Positions 14,223 to 23,011 of a stretch of 27,723 nucleotides of DNA are shown here, in pieces (within the stretch, counting starts at the first letter, position 1; the number at the start of each line of letters is the position of its first letter). Source of the DNA: an uncultured Clostridia bacterium (GTDB lineage Bacteria; Bacillota; Clostridia; Christensenellales; DUVY01); NCBI GenBank assembly GCA_937895465.1, contig CALAYY010000086.1, forward strand, positions 1 to 27,723, given 5' to 3'. A model generated the notes under the pieces. That model was given only the letters and a program-made list of their open reading frames with translations. It was not told the origin of the DNA and ran no database searches. The position numbers were made by a program, and so were the translations under genes.

Positions 14223-17200
14223 ATGTTTAAAAAAGTAGGATTATGGCGTGGGCTTACCTTTACCTTTTCCTTTTTGTTAGGACTTTCGATACTAACAGCC
14301 CAATTGGCAGAATCGTACCGAGTACAGCTTGATACGGTTTTCCAAACGCAAAGCTACAAGATTGTTACTGAGGAAACAGATAACGAAGAAGATATCTGGT
14401 CTTATGATTCGGAATGGACATCAGCCAAAGTAGCACATGACAGCCTGAAGGATTTTTCGATAAGAGAAGCCGAGGAGTCTATGGTACTGCTCAAAAACAA
14501 CAGCAATGCATTGCCCATTTCTGCTACTGCTAAGGTAACCTTGCTTGGAGTGCGCAGCGTTGCGCCTGTTTATGGCGGAGCAGCCGGAAGTATCAGCGAC
14601 AAGAGTACGCTAAATACTATTGAAGAATGCTTTGCAGAAAAGGGATTTTTGCTTAATCCCGCAATGTTGAATACTTATAAAGAATATAGAGATACACTTA
14701 CTTGGGGAAGAGGATTTGGCGGCGGAGCACCTGCGTTTTATTCGGAGTTAGATAAGTATGATTCAGTTCCTGAATTGAGCTTGTCAGAACTAAGTGCAAT
14801 CAATGCTAACTATCAAGCTAATATCGCTGAATATGATGATGCGGCTATTGTGGTTGTTGGAAGACCGGCAGGAGAAGGCAAAAACGGTTTTAGACCGGGG
14901 GCTGCAGGACTTACAAGCGGCAGTACAGTTACAGGCAACGTGCTTGCTCTGTCTGATGAGGAAATGGAAATTATCAATTTTGCTAAGAACAATTTTGACA
15001 AAGTTATTGTTCTTGTCAATTCTGCTGTTCAAATGGAAATTGCCAACATCAAAGCAGATAACGAAGTTGACGCTATTATGTGGATAGGTTTGCCTGGTTC
15101 ATACGGCTTTTATGCTGTTGCTGATGCTCTAAGCGGTAAGGTAAATCCTTCAGGACACCTTGGCGATATTTATGCAAAAAATTCTGCTTTGGCACCCGCT
15201 TTGATGAACCACGGAAACGATACACCTTGGACCAATGCAGCTGACATTATTGCTCAAGGCGGCGCAAATATTAACTCATATCTGATACAGGCTGAGGGCA
15301 TATATACAGGATACCGTTATTATGAAACACGTTATGCTGACACCGTTATGACAGACAAAGCAGATAAGGCAGCAAAGGCAAAAGCGGCAAAAGCAGGAAC
15401 TTATTCTAACGCTGACGGCACACCTGCAACAGCTAACGGAACATGGGAGTATGCTAATGAAGTTGTCTATCCTTTTGGATATGGTGACTCTTATACTACA
15501 TTCTCACAGACCTTGAACAGTGTAAAGGTTTTGGGGAACAAAAAGACAGCTACCGTGTCGGTAACAGTGAAAAATACAGGCTCAAAGTATTCTGGAAAAT
15601 CTGTAATTCAGGTTTATGCACAATCACCTTACACCAATTATGATATAACTAACAAAATAGAAAAATCTGCAATACAGCTTATGGATTTTGAAAAGACTAG
15701 ATTGCTTGAACCTGGAGCATCTCAAACCATAGCTATGGAAATAGACTTGGCAAACTTAGCTAGTTATGATTCTAAAAACGCTAAGACTTATACACTTGTT
15801 CCCGGAACTTATTACTTTGCTATTGGAGACAGTGCACATGACGCACTCAATAACATACTGACAGCGCAAGGCTATAGCACTGGAATGACCGCACAAGGCA
15901 ATAAGGATAAGACTTATGACTGGGCATGGGGCGGCGAAGTTGATAAAGATACTTTCTCTGTAAGCCCTAGCGGAGTTGCTATAACAAATGCGCTTACAGA
16001 AGGCGATTCTGCAATGGACTTCAACTATTTTCAACCCGGAACAGTACAATACCTTACCCGTAACGATTGGAACGGAACTTTCCCCAAAACTTATACAGGG
16101 CTTGCTATAACAGGCGCATTAGTTCCGCTTATGAAAAACGACTTTGTTGCAATAAAAACTAATGAAGACACATCAGACATTATTTTTGGAGACGAGAGTA
16201 TTGAACTTACATTTGCTGATATGAGAGATGCAAGTTATGATGATCCTCGCTGGGAAGAGCTTTTGAAAAAAGTTACAGTTTATGATTTTCTTAACTTCTC
16301 GGCAAACGCATTCCATAACATTGCAGCAATGCCCTCAGTAGGATTGCTTCAGTACCTTGCTGATGACGGTCCTTTGGGCTCAGACACACGAAAACTAGGT
16401 CAGGGACAATATATGGGTACTAGCTTTGAAGAGCTTGAAGGATATGAAGAGTATAAGGACGAATTTACAAGAACAGCACCCAGCCCTACTAACCTTGCTT
16501 ATACATGGAACAAAGAACTATCATACGAAAACGGACAAAAGGTACTTGGTGAAGTAAGTCTGATTTTTAGAGCACCTATAATGATTGGAGCTGGTATGAA
16601 TCTAAAAAGACATGCATACAATGCCCGTGGTCATGAGTATTATTCTGAAGACCCTATACTTTCTGGATATATCGGAAGTGCGGTTGTTCAGGGCGCTCAA
16701 AGCAAGGGCTGTGTAGTTAACATAAAGCACTTTGCGTTTAACGACCAAGAAATAGACCGTTCGGGTGTTGCTGCGTTTATGAGTGAGCAGAAAGCAAGAG
16801 AAATGGAATTACGCAACCTTCAACAAGCAATAGAAGCAGGTCATGGACAGCCAGTTTCGTTTAAAGGAACAGACAAGGAATATGGCGAAGGCGCACTTGG
16901 AATTATGACATCATATAACCGTATCGGTGCTGTAGCAGGCAGTGCTAATAAAGGTGCATGTGTAAACATTCTTCGTAACGAATGGGATTTTAAAGGCTAT
17001 AGTGTTACAGACTTTACAAGCGTATCTATGAAAGCGGCTCCCAAGGAATCTATTCTTTATGGAACAACTGCTTTCTGCGGATCAGCAAGAAATGGTATAG
17101 AAGCTATTGTACTTAACGACTCATATTCACATAACTGGACAGAACCGACATTTGCTAAAGACCGTGATATGCTCTTAGCGATTAAACAAAATGTTAAATA

Positions 17201-17390
17201 TAACTTATATGCACTTGCTAACAGCCATGCATTAAACGGAATTAACAAAACTTCACACGTAGTTCAGTTGATGACCAACTGGAGAGTGGCTTATATTTCA
17301 TTTATTGTTGTTGCGAGTGTTCTAACATTGGTTGCACTAGGTCTTTATGTAACCTCAAAGATTATAACTATCAGAAAGGAGGCGCAATAA
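14223..17390 (+). CDS. Membrane-anchored glycoside hydrolase family 3 enzyme with reversed domain order
   Basis: A 1055-residue GH3 enzyme (beta-glucosidase type) anchored at both ends: an N-terminal helix (about 8-30) and a C-terminal helix (about 1020-1045), placing the bulk outside the cell. The domains run in the reverse of the usual order. The GH3 C-terminal domain comes first (about 75-340, EAEESMVLLKNNSNALPI, VGRPAGEGKNGFRPG). The fibronectin-like domain is at about 425-540 (VTVKNTGSKYSGKSVIQVYA). The catalytic barrel comes last (about 690-1000), with DDGPLGSD at 714-721, K835-H836 in NIKHFAFNDQE and the nucleophile D930 in GYSVTDF. This order is known for rumen clostridial enzymes such as that of Butyrivibrio fibrisolvens. 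AAGGAGG lies 11 nt before ATG 14223. The neighbours suggest glycan breakdown at the surface. Confidence 0.9.
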   Translation: MFKKVGLWRGLTFTFSFLLGLSILTAQLAESYRVQLDTVFQTQSYKIVTEETDNEEDIWSYDSEWTSAKVAHDSLKDFSIREAEESMVLLKNNSNALPISATAKVTLLGVRSVAPVYGGAAGSISDKSTLNTIEECFAEKGFLLNPAMLNTYKEYRDTLTWGRGFGGGAPAFYSELDKYDSVPELSLSELSAINANYQANIAEYDDAAIVVVGRPAGEGKNGFRPGAAGLTSGSTVTGNVLALSDEEMEIINFAKNNFDKVIVLVNSAVQMEIANIKADNEVDAIMWIGLPGSYGFYAVADALSGKVNPSGHLGDIYAKNSALAPALMNHGNDTPWTNAADIIAQGGANINSYLIQAEGIYTGYRYYETRYADTVMTDKADKAAKAKAAKAGTYSNADGTPATANGTWEYANEVVYPFGYGDSYTTFSQTLNSVKVLGNKKTATVSVTVKNTGSKYSGKSVIQVYAQSPYTNYDITNKIEKSAIQLMDFEKTRLLEPGASQTIAMEIDLANLASYDSKNAKTYTLVPGTYYFAIGDSAHDALNNILTAQGYSTGMTAQGNKDKTYDWAWGGEVDKDTFSVSPSGVAITNALTEGDSAMDFNYFQPGTVQYLTRNDWNGTFPKTYTGLAITGALVPLMKNDFVAIKTNEDTSDIIFGDESIELTFADMRDASYDDPRWEELLKKVTVYDFLNFSANAFHNIAAMPSVGLLQYLADDGPLGSDTRKLGQGQYMGTSFEELEGYEEYKDEFTRTAPSPTNLAYTWNKELSYENGQKVLGEVSLIFRAPIMIGAGMNLKRHAYNARGHEYYSEDPILSGYIGSAVVQGAQSKGCVVNIKHFAFNDQEIDRSGVAAFMSEQKAREMELRNLQQAIEAGHGQPVSFKGTDKEYGEGALGIMTSYNRIGAVAGSANKGACVNILRNEWDFKGYSVTDFTSVSMKAAPKESILYGTTAFCGSARNGIEAIVLNDSYSHNWTEPTFAKDRDMLLAIKQNVKYNLYALANSHALNGINKTSHVVQLMTNWRVAYISFIVVASVLTLVALGLYVTSKIITIRKEAQ

Positions 17391-17830
17391 TGTTGAACTT
17401 TTTCAAAAAATTGAATGTTGCATCATGGCTTGCTTTTGCTAGTGTGTTGGCTGTACTTGTAGCTGTAATAATCTTTTTGATTAACTCTACAACAGGGTAT
17501 TTAGCCGGACAGCCAGTGGATATGCTGATTACATTATTTTCATTTTTGGCGGCGGCAGTTATTGTTTGCACCGTGGTTTTGTATAACCGCTTTTCAAAGT
17601 TTGCGGATATAGGACTTGCAGTGGCAGTAGTGTTTTTGATTGTGTGTATTGTAAGACTTGTACTAATCAGAACTATAATATTTGAAGATGTCTATTTTAT
17701 ACCAGTTAATTACCCCAAAGCACAAGGCGTGGCAACAATAGTAACCATTGTTGCGGCAGTTTTCTATCTGATTTCGCTAGGTTGTTTGATAGCTAGTTCC
17801 TTTTTCAAACGCCTTACCAAAGAAAATTAG
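17390..17830 (+). CDS. Small four-helix membrane protein, last gene of the glycan operon
   Basis: A 146-residue protein with about four helices (12-32, 42-65, 70-95, 112-137) and charged ends. Its ATG overlaps the GH3 stop by one base (TAATG) and has AAAGGAGG at a 7-nt spacing, so it is coupled to the GH3 enzyme and may be a membrane partner of it. I recognise no family motif. A terminator follows at 17883-17913. Confidence 0.75.
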   Translation: MLNFFKKLNVASWLAFASVLAVLVAVIIFLINSTTGYLAGQPVDMLITLFSFLAAAVIVCTVVLYNRFSKFADIGLAVAVVFLIVCIVRLVLIRTIIFEDVYFIPVNYPKAQGVATIVTIVAAVFYLISLGCLIASSFFKRLTKEN

Positions 17831-17882
17831 AGATTGTTTATTAAACATATTCTAAATAGATAGAAGTACAAAAGATACAAGC

Positions 17883-17915
17883 AAAAAAGGCAGATTAAAT
17901 ATCTGTCTTTTTTGT
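17883..17915 (+). terminator. Rho-independent terminator of the glycan operon
   Basis: AAAAGGCAGAT pairs with ATCTGTCTTTT (one G-U pair) around a short loop, followed by TTTTTT. Confidence 0.8.
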
Positions 17916-17940
17916 ATGTTTTGGAGGATTTTGAAATTAG

Positions 17941-17969
17941 TTGATTAAAAAATGGTTAAATTATACAAT
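17941..17969 (+). promoter_or_regulatory. Promoter of the adenine deaminase gene
   Basis: TTGATT at 17941-17946, a 17-bp spacer, TACAAT at 17964-17969. The in-frame ATG at 17952 would lie inside this promoter, which argues for the start at 18003. Confidence 0.55.
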
Positions 17970-18002
17970 GAAATAAATAATACTAATTTTGGAGAAATGA
18001 TA

Positions 18003-19712
18003 ATGAAAAATCTGATTGATGCGGCTATGGGAAAAATCAAACCCCAAAAAGTACTAAAAGGCGGCAATGTTGTAAATGTTTTTAGCGGTAAAGTTGAAAA
18101 GACTGATGTAGCCATTATGGACGGTCGTATTGTAGGCTTGGGAGAATATGACGGTATAGTAAATATAGATGTAAGCGGCAAATATATAATCCCTGGGCTT
18201 ATTGACACACATCTTCATATAGAATCCACAATGCTGACGCCTGCAGAGTTTTTTAAGGCTATAATCCCTTATGGAACAACTACAGTTATAGCCGATCCAC
18301 ACGAGATAGCCAATGTCTTAGGTGTTGACGGTGTCAAGTATATGATACACCAATCAATTGGGCTGCCGATTAATGCGCATTTTATGCTGCCGTCCTGCGT
18401 GCCTGCCACATTTTTTGAAAGTGCGGGTGCGGTAATTGATGCTAAACTAACCAAAAAGCACATAGGCGATAAAGATATATTTGGGCTTGGGGAGTTTATG
18501 AATTTTGTGGGCGTAATAAACGGAGCTGAAGAGTGTATAGGAAAGCTAACTGCGGCACATGACGAAGGCAAAATCATAGACGGTCATGCACCTAACCTTA
18601 CAGGAAAAGAACTCAATGCCTATGTTGCGGCAGGAATTAAGACCGAACACGAATGCACTACTGTTGAAGATATGCAAAATAAGATTGACAGAGGCATGTA
18701 TATTCAGCTAAGACAGGGAAGTGCAACAAGAAATGTAGAGACATTAGTCAAGGGCATAACTGCTCAAAATATGAGAAGATGTGTTTTTTGCACTGATGAC
18801 AGACATATTGATTCGCTGTTGTATGAGGGACATCTCAATTATAATCTCAAGGTTGCAGTTGAAAACGGACTTGACCCTATAAGTGCGATAACCATAGCGA
18901 CACTTAACGCCGCAGAATGTTATGGATTAAAAGGCTATGGGGCAATAGCACCAGGATATGTGGCTGATATTGTGGTTATGAACGACCTCAAAAATTTTGT
19001 TGCTGATAAAGTGTTTTTTAAAGGCGAGTTGGTGGCGCAAGACGGAAAGGCAATATTCAATGCTACACCAAAATTTGATAAGAGTGTGCTAAATTCGGTT
19101 AGATTAAAAGATGTCAAGCCGCAAGATTTTGAAATATACTCTAAGAGCGACAAGGTCAATGCAATACAGCTTATCCCTGCCAATGTGGTAACAAAAAAGG
19201 CGGTTGTCAAGGTTGCAAGAAGTCAAGATAATTCGGTTGTTATACAAGGTACGGATTTGTTAAAGCTGGCTGTGGTTGAACGCCATAACAACACGGGCAA
19301 TATCGGAAAAGGACTTATTCTTAATTATGGCTTGAAGAACGGAGCTATAGCACAGACTGTTGCTCATGACTCTCATAACATAATTGTTTTGGGCGATAAC
19401 AATGAGGATATGGCAATAGCGGTTAATGGGTTAAAAGAGCTTGGCGGCGGACTGATTGTAGTATCCAATGGCAAGATATTGGGCAGTCTTAAGCTGGAAG
19501 TTGCTGGACTTATGACGGCTGAGCCTATAGAAAAAGTTAACAAACAGTTTCAGAGCATGATTAAGCTTGCACATTCTTTGGGAGTTAATCCTGATGTTGA
19601 GCCTTTCATGACGCTGTCCTTTTTGGCTTTGCCTGTAATACCGTATCTAAAACTCACTGATAAGGGATTGTTTGATGTAAGTAAGTTTGAGTTTGTTGGC
19701 TTGGAAGCGTAG
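18003..19712 (+). CDS. ade: Adenine deaminase
   Basis: 569 residues from ATG 18003, chosen over 17952 and 17997 because GGAG lies 8 nt upstream and the likely promoter overlaps the earlier start. The enzyme converts adenine to hypoxanthine and ammonia in purine salvage. It belongs to the amidohydrolase superfamily: H70 and H72 in the DTHLHIESTML block, then GTTTVIADPHEIANVLG, GLGEFMNFVGV, the IDGHAPNLTG motif, EHECTT, FCTDDRHIDSLL and the C-terminal ALPVIPYLKLTDKGLF found in Ade/AdeC proteins. Length is typical. It has its own promoter and terminator, and the NCS2 permease at 6670 would supply substrate. Confidence 0.95.
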   Translation: MKNLIDAAMGKIKPQKVLKGGNVVNVFSGKVEKTDVAIMDGRIVGLGEYDGIVNIDVSGKYIIPGLIDTHLHIESTMLTPAEFFKAIIPYGTTTVIADPHEIANVLGVDGVKYMIHQSIGLPINAHFMLPSCVPATFFESAGAVIDAKLTKKHIGDKDIFGLGEFMNFVGVINGAEECIGKLTAAHDEGKIIDGHAPNLTGKELNAYVAAGIKTEHECTTVEDMQNKIDRGMYIQLRQGSATRNVETLVKGITAQNMRRCVFCTDDRHIDSLLYEGHLNYNLKVAVENGLDPISAITIATLNAAECYGLKGYGAIAPGYVADIVVMNDLKNFVADKVFFKGELVAQDGKAIFNATPKFDKSVLNSVRLKDVKPQDFEIYSKSDKVNAIQLIPANVVTKKAVVKVARSQDNSVVIQGTDLLKLAVVERHNNTGNIGKGLILNYGLKNGAIAQTVAHDSHNIIVLGDNNEDMAIAVNGLKELGGGLIVVSNGKILGSLKLEVAGLMTAEPIEKVNKQFQSMIKLAHSLGVNPDVEPFMTLSFLALPVIPYLKLTDKGLFDVSKFEFVGLEA

Positions 19713-19740
19713 GGAAGTAAGTGAAAAATAATATAAACAT

Positions 19741-19772
19741 AAAAAGGATATCTGATTTGATATCCTTTTTTT
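19741..19772. terminator. Terminator between ade and the convergent radical SAM gene
   Basis: AAAAAGGATATC at 19741-19752 pairs with GATATCCTTTTT at 19759-19770. The A-run and T-run let it work in both directions. Confidence 0.9.
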
Positions 19773-19804
19773 AAGCCCATGATATTTTCTATAAATAAGA
19801 TACT

Positions 19805-20596
19805 TTAAATTAGAGCAGTACTTGACAAATTATTTTTAACTTCCATTGTTCCATTTTTTATATGATATTGTTTATTGTTACGAACACAAAAATCTATTAC
19901 TTGCAGACTTAATTTATTAAAAAACGAAATAGATTCTTTATATTCAGAAACTTTTTTATTATAATTGAGTTTTCCAAATATAATTTTATCAACAAAGTTA
20001 ACAGATTGTAGTATTTCTTCAAAATTTTGATCTATTATATTTGGTGTTGGATAAGGTTCAATGCTTACCCATGTTTTGCAACCTGCATCATGTAAATTAC
20101 GAAGAGCATTTATTCGTTCTAAATAAGGGGCAGAATTAGGTTCCATAACATTTCGAAATTCTTCATTTAATGATATTAAGGTAATTCCATATTCATTTTC
20201 TTTTGAACAATTTATTAATTCTATGGGTAATAAACCCTTTGTAAGAGCAGTGCATTTTATACCAGAGCTATTCAGTTTATTAATAATTTTGATACTCAAA
20301 TCTATAATTTCATTGTATCGGTACATAAAAGGATCAGTTGTAAAACAAAGATGAACTGAAGATATTTTATGTTTATATTTAGGAATTTCTTTATCCAGAA
20401 GTTCAAGAGCATTTGAAACTAACTTAGGAGTACACCATTCTTCATAAGTTTTAACTTTACCAAAGCGTTTTGCCATCATCATAGCATAACAAGGATATTT
20501 ACATCCATGAGAACATCCTTGAACATGGTTAATTGTATAATCACCATATTCAACACCTGTTTTATATAATAATGATTTTCTTTTAATGATGTCCAT
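19805..20596 (-). CDS. Radical SAM-like protein with CX3CX3C motif, partner of TcmP
   Basis: 263 residues from ATG 20596, preferred over an upstream in-frame TTG because GGAAG lies 8 nt before it. Near the N-terminus C28, C32 and C36 form GCSHGCKYPCYA, which resembles the cluster of spore-photoproduct-lyase-like radical SAM proteins but with three rather than two residues before the last cysteine. Further SAM-barrel-like features are HLCFTTDPF (about 82-90), a TALTKG strand, YGITLISLNEE and KTWVSIEPYP. It follows the TcmP gene by 2 nt in the same direction. The pair is more A+T-rich than its neighbours and looks like a transferred cassette. The substrate is unknown; a nucleic acid or nucleotide is one guess. 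Confidence 0.75.
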   Translation of the reverse strand: MDIIKRKSLLYKTGVEYGDYTINHVQGCSHGCKYPCYAMMMAKRFGKVKTYEEWCTPKLVSNALELLDKEIPKYKHKISSVHLCFTTDPFMYRYNEIIDLSIKIINKLNSSGIKCTALTKGLLPIELINCSKENEYGITLISLNEEFRNVMEPNSAPYLERINALRNLHDAGCKTWVSIEPYPTPNIIDQNFEEILQSVNFVDKIIFGKLNYNKKVSEYKESISFFNKLSLQVIDFCVRNNKQYHIKNGTMEVKNNLSSTALI

Positions 20597-20598
20597 TT

Positions 20599-21696
20599 TC
20601 AACTTCCAAAAGTAATAATATCTTTTCCCTTAATTCCATAATTCTTGCTATCAACTCTATCTATTTTAATTTTTTGAGTCTTTTCCATGGATCTTATTGT
20701 TTGGCGTAATTGAGGCTCCAAATAAGCGGTATCTTCTATAATTGCTTCAATAATCTCATCAAATGATATGCTAATTGATTTGAATTTATTTAATAAAAAG
20801 CTTTCTACTTCACCAACTATAAAAGGGTCTAAATCAAAAAAGGTATATTCATCACTTCTTTTACCAAGATACTCTATTCTACCATTATTTATATTTGCAA
20901 AACAAGATTTCATAATACTAATTCCTTCGATTTTATTTGTTGCATGAAATAAATAATAATAAGTTCTATCCTTGTCTGGATAACAAAGCCGATAGGCAAA
21001 AACATATCTTGCTTTCGTGTATTCCTTAATCTGTGTTTTGTATAGTTTGACTAAGAATTCTTCTCGTTCTTTTCTCGATAAATTCAAGGCGTTTTTCCAA
21101 GTAGTGCATCCATAATAATCTGAAATCGTATTTTCTAAATCAGGCAATTCAATAAAACGATTTATGTAGTCATACATATAATTTATTATAAGCTCATTTC
21201 CAAATGAATTCAAGAGGTTTTTTAAATTAGCTATTTTAAGGTCAAAACCAAAAGGGTCAACAAAAAACAAGGTAGGATATTTTGTATACCATGAATTTAT
21301 TTTTGTATTTATAACAACTTTATTAAAATCTTCATTAATAAAATTAAATTTGCTTTCTGGTAGAGCAAATTTTACAACTTCTTTTAGATTGTTAAAATAC
21401 TCTTTTTTTACTTCACATACAATAACGGCATTTTTTGATTCTCGTTTTGAGTTAACAGCTTGTGCAGTTTGTTCTGCAAGAATGGAAGAGCCAAATGATA
21501 AGTTTTCTTTATTATCTATATACACGCCGCAACCACCATGGCAATCAAAAAACAATGTATTGTTTTTACTTCCGAGTTTTGAGACCCATACTTTAAAATA
21601 ATTTTTTAAAACTAGATGCTTAATTTTTGTTTGCTCTTCATAACGCCAAGCAAAGAAATTCTGATTTTTTATAGAAATATTTTCGGGTTTAGACAT
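20599..21696 (-). CDS. tcmP: Three-Cys-motif partner protein TcmP
   Basis: A 365-residue protein of the TcmP type, a family defined by its neighbourhood with a protein carrying a three-cysteine motif; its biochemical role is not established. Features seen are an N-terminal W-x-Y-x-x-Q-T-K-x-K-H segment (about 17-27), a glycine-rich loop FFDCHGGCGVY (D51, G54, G55, G57) like motif I of Rossmann methyltransferases, an acidic CEVKKEY turn, LFFVDPFGF (D147 to G150) in the place of a methyltransferase motif IV, and a C-terminal winged-helix-like stretch (about 310-360). AGGAG precedes ATG 21696. Probably a DNA- or RNA-directed enzyme or binding protein acting with the radical SAM-like partner; this is inference. 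Confidence 0.75.
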   Translation of the reverse strand: MSKPENISIKNQNFFAWRYEEQTKIKHLVLKNYFKVWVSKLGSKNNTLFFDCHGGCGVYIDNKENLSFGSSILAEQTAQAVNSKRESKNAVIVCEVKKEYFNNLKEVVKFALPESKFNFINEDFNKVVINTKINSWYTKYPTLFFVDPFGFDLKIANLKNLLNSFGNELIINYMYDYINRFIELPDLENTISDYYGCTTWKNALNLSRKEREEFLVKLYKTQIKEYTKARYVFAYRLCYPDKDRTYYYLFHATNKIEGISIMKSCFANINNGRIEYLGKRSDEYTFFDLDPFIVGEVESFLLNKFKSISISFDEIIEAIIEDTAYLEPQLRQTIRSMEKTQKIKIDRVDSKNYGIKGKDIITFGS

Positions 21697-21809
21697 ATTT
21701 TTCTCCTATGTTTGTTGTACATATATTCATTTTACTAAAATATATATTAAAAAGCTATTAAAAGTTTATTAACTAGGGCTTTAATAAAAAATCATCTCAA
21801 TATATTTTG

Positions 21810-21818
21810 TGCTATACT
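21810..21818 (+). promoter_or_regulatory. Extended -10 promoter of the PflX-like gene (leaderless)
   Basis: TGC followed by TATACT at 21813-21818 forms an extended -10 element. Seven bases after it comes the A of ATG 21825. No Shine-Dalgarno is present (TTTACCTATG). Confidence 0.6.
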
Positions 21819-21824
21819 TTACCT

Positions 21825-22649
21825 ATGAATTTTAAGGTTGCAAGAGTGGGGCTTCATCATTGGGAAGAGCCTGTGATATCTGGGGAGCGTGGCAGCGGAA
21901 CGGTGTTTTTTAGCGGCTGTTACTTGCGTTGTGTTTATTGTCAAAATTATGCAATCTCACATAAGGCACAAGGGCTTTTTATAAGCCAAGAACAATTGAT
22001 AAAATTAATGCTATATCTTCAAGATAAAGGCGCACATAATATCAATCTAGTTACACCGTCACATTATATAACTAAGCTGCCGAAAATTTTGAAGGAAGCT
22101 AAGCAAAACGGACTTGAAATACCTATTGGTTATAACACTTCGAGCTATGAAAGTGTGGAGAATCTAAAAAGCTTAGAAGGGCTTGTTGATGTTTATCTGC
22201 CTGATCTTAAGTATTATGACAATGCTTTGGGGCAAAGGTATTCTAAGGTAAAAGATTATTTTGATGTAGCATCAAAGGCAATTATTGAAATGCGCAGGCA
22301 ATGCCCCAAAGATGTGATAAAAGATGAATTAATAAAAAGCGGTGTAATAGTAAGGCATCTTGTGTTGCCTAGTCATATTGATGACACCAAAAAGGTGCTG
22401 GATTTTTTAGCGGATTTTGATAAGACGCTTTTTATAAGCCTTATGTCGCAATATTTTCCGACTTGTAATGTTAAAACATTTCCTGAAATTAACAGAAGGA
22501 TAACGCAAGCCGAGTATGACGAAGTGATAGAATACTTTTTTGAAGTAGGTTTGAAAAACGGCTTTTGTCAGGAACTTACTAGTGCAATAGAGGACTATGT
22601 CCCTGACTTTGATTTGGGAGAGTTGCAAAAGATTGTAGATGAGCTGTAA
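21825..22649 (+). CDS. Radical SAM protein of the PflX type (COG1313)
   Basis: 274 residues from ATG 21825; an earlier in-frame ATG at 21807 is unlikely because it lies upstream of the -10 box. C-x3-C-x2-C in FFSGCYLRCVYCQNYAIS (about 30-47) binds the 4Fe-4S cluster used with S-adenosylmethionine. Further blocks are the INLVTPSHYI stretch, PIGYNTSSYE, VDVYLPDLKYYDN, the VRHLVLPSHIDDTK motif and FISLMSQYFPT. These match PflX proteins, homologues of pyruvate-formate-lyase activases without a proven partner. No glycyl-radical enzyme is nearby. The gene is transcribed divergently from tcmP. Confidence 0.88.
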   Translation: MNFKVARVGLHHWEEPVISGERGSGTVFFSGCYLRCVYCQNYAISHKAQGLFISQEQLIKLMLYLQDKGAHNINLVTPSHYITKLPKILKEAKQNGLEIPIGYNTSSYESVENLKSLEGLVDVYLPDLKYYDNALGQRYSKVKDYFDVASKAIIEMRRQCPKDVIKDELIKSGVIVRHLVLPSHIDDTKKVLDFLADFDKTLFISLMSQYFPTCNVKTFPEINRRITQAEYDEVIEYFFEVGLKNGFCQELTSAIEDYVPDFDLGELQKIVDEL

Positions 22650-22710
22650 TAATTTTAAAAAAAATAAAAGATTTAAAACTGACGTTTTCATAATGCTTAT
22701 TATGGCTGCA

Positions 22711-22763
22711 ATAAATTAATCCTCAGTCAACTAAAGTTGACAGCTCCTTTTGATAAAGGAGCC
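22711..22763 (-). repeat. Solo arm of the foldback element (minus orientation)
   Basis: ATTAATCCTCAGTCAACTAA is followed by a GTTGAC half-stem and then GCTCCTTTTGATAAAGGAGC. Stem 2 is GTCAAC/GTTGAC here and differs in sequence from the other copies while staying paired. The flank before it (TTTTCATAATGCTT) is shared with the copies at 25577 and 25893. Confidence 0.65.
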
Positions 22764-22787
22764 TATAAGTAGCGTATAAAAAGCTAA

Positions 22788-22926
22788 GCCTCCTTGTCCA
22801 AAGGAGGCTTTAGAGTTTATTAAGCAGTTATATTAAAATATATGACTTTTTGCGGGCATGTACCGCAAAAAGGACTCCGCTTAAGTCCGACCAAAATTGC
22901 CCAAAGGCAATTTTGCGTTTGGTCGG
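22788..22926. repeat. Run of consecutive hairpins, including copy 1 of a second repeat family
   Basis: Four stems follow each other: GCCTCCTT/AAGGAGGC (22788-22808), CTTTTTGCGG/CCGCAAAAAG (22846-22872), GGACT/AGTCC (22872-22888), and AAAATTGCC/GGCAATTTT (22893-22914) nested within CCGACC/GGTCGG (22887-22926). The motif ACTTTTTGCGGGCAT and the later GGACTCCGCTTAAGTC recur in altered form at 23012-23071. No ORF is present. The gap 22650-23186 is filled by this, two solo foldback arms and a promoter. Confidence 0.55.
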
Positions 22927-22977
22927 TTTTAATCCTCAGTCGCTGGCGCGACAGCTCCTTTTGAAAAAGGAGCCTTT
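22927..22977 (-). repeat. Second solo foldback arm (minus orientation)
   Basis: TTTTAATCCTCAGTCGCTGG is followed by CGCGACA and GCTCCTTTTGAAAAAGGAGC. Stem 2 is GTCGC/GCGAC, again a different but complementary pair. Confidence 0.65.
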
Positions 22978-23011
22978 GGTGTCTATTAACTATAGCTTTA
23001 TAAAGCAAATA

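Noticed and set aside
14790..15087. Overlapping open frames on both strands inside the GH3 gene
   Set aside because: Shadows of the GH3 reading frame, without start signals or recognisable content.
17952..18002. Earlier start for adenine deaminase adding 17 residues
   Set aside because: The extra codons overlap a likely promoter and lack a ribosome site, while ATG 18003 has GGAG at 8 nt and gives the usual N-terminus.
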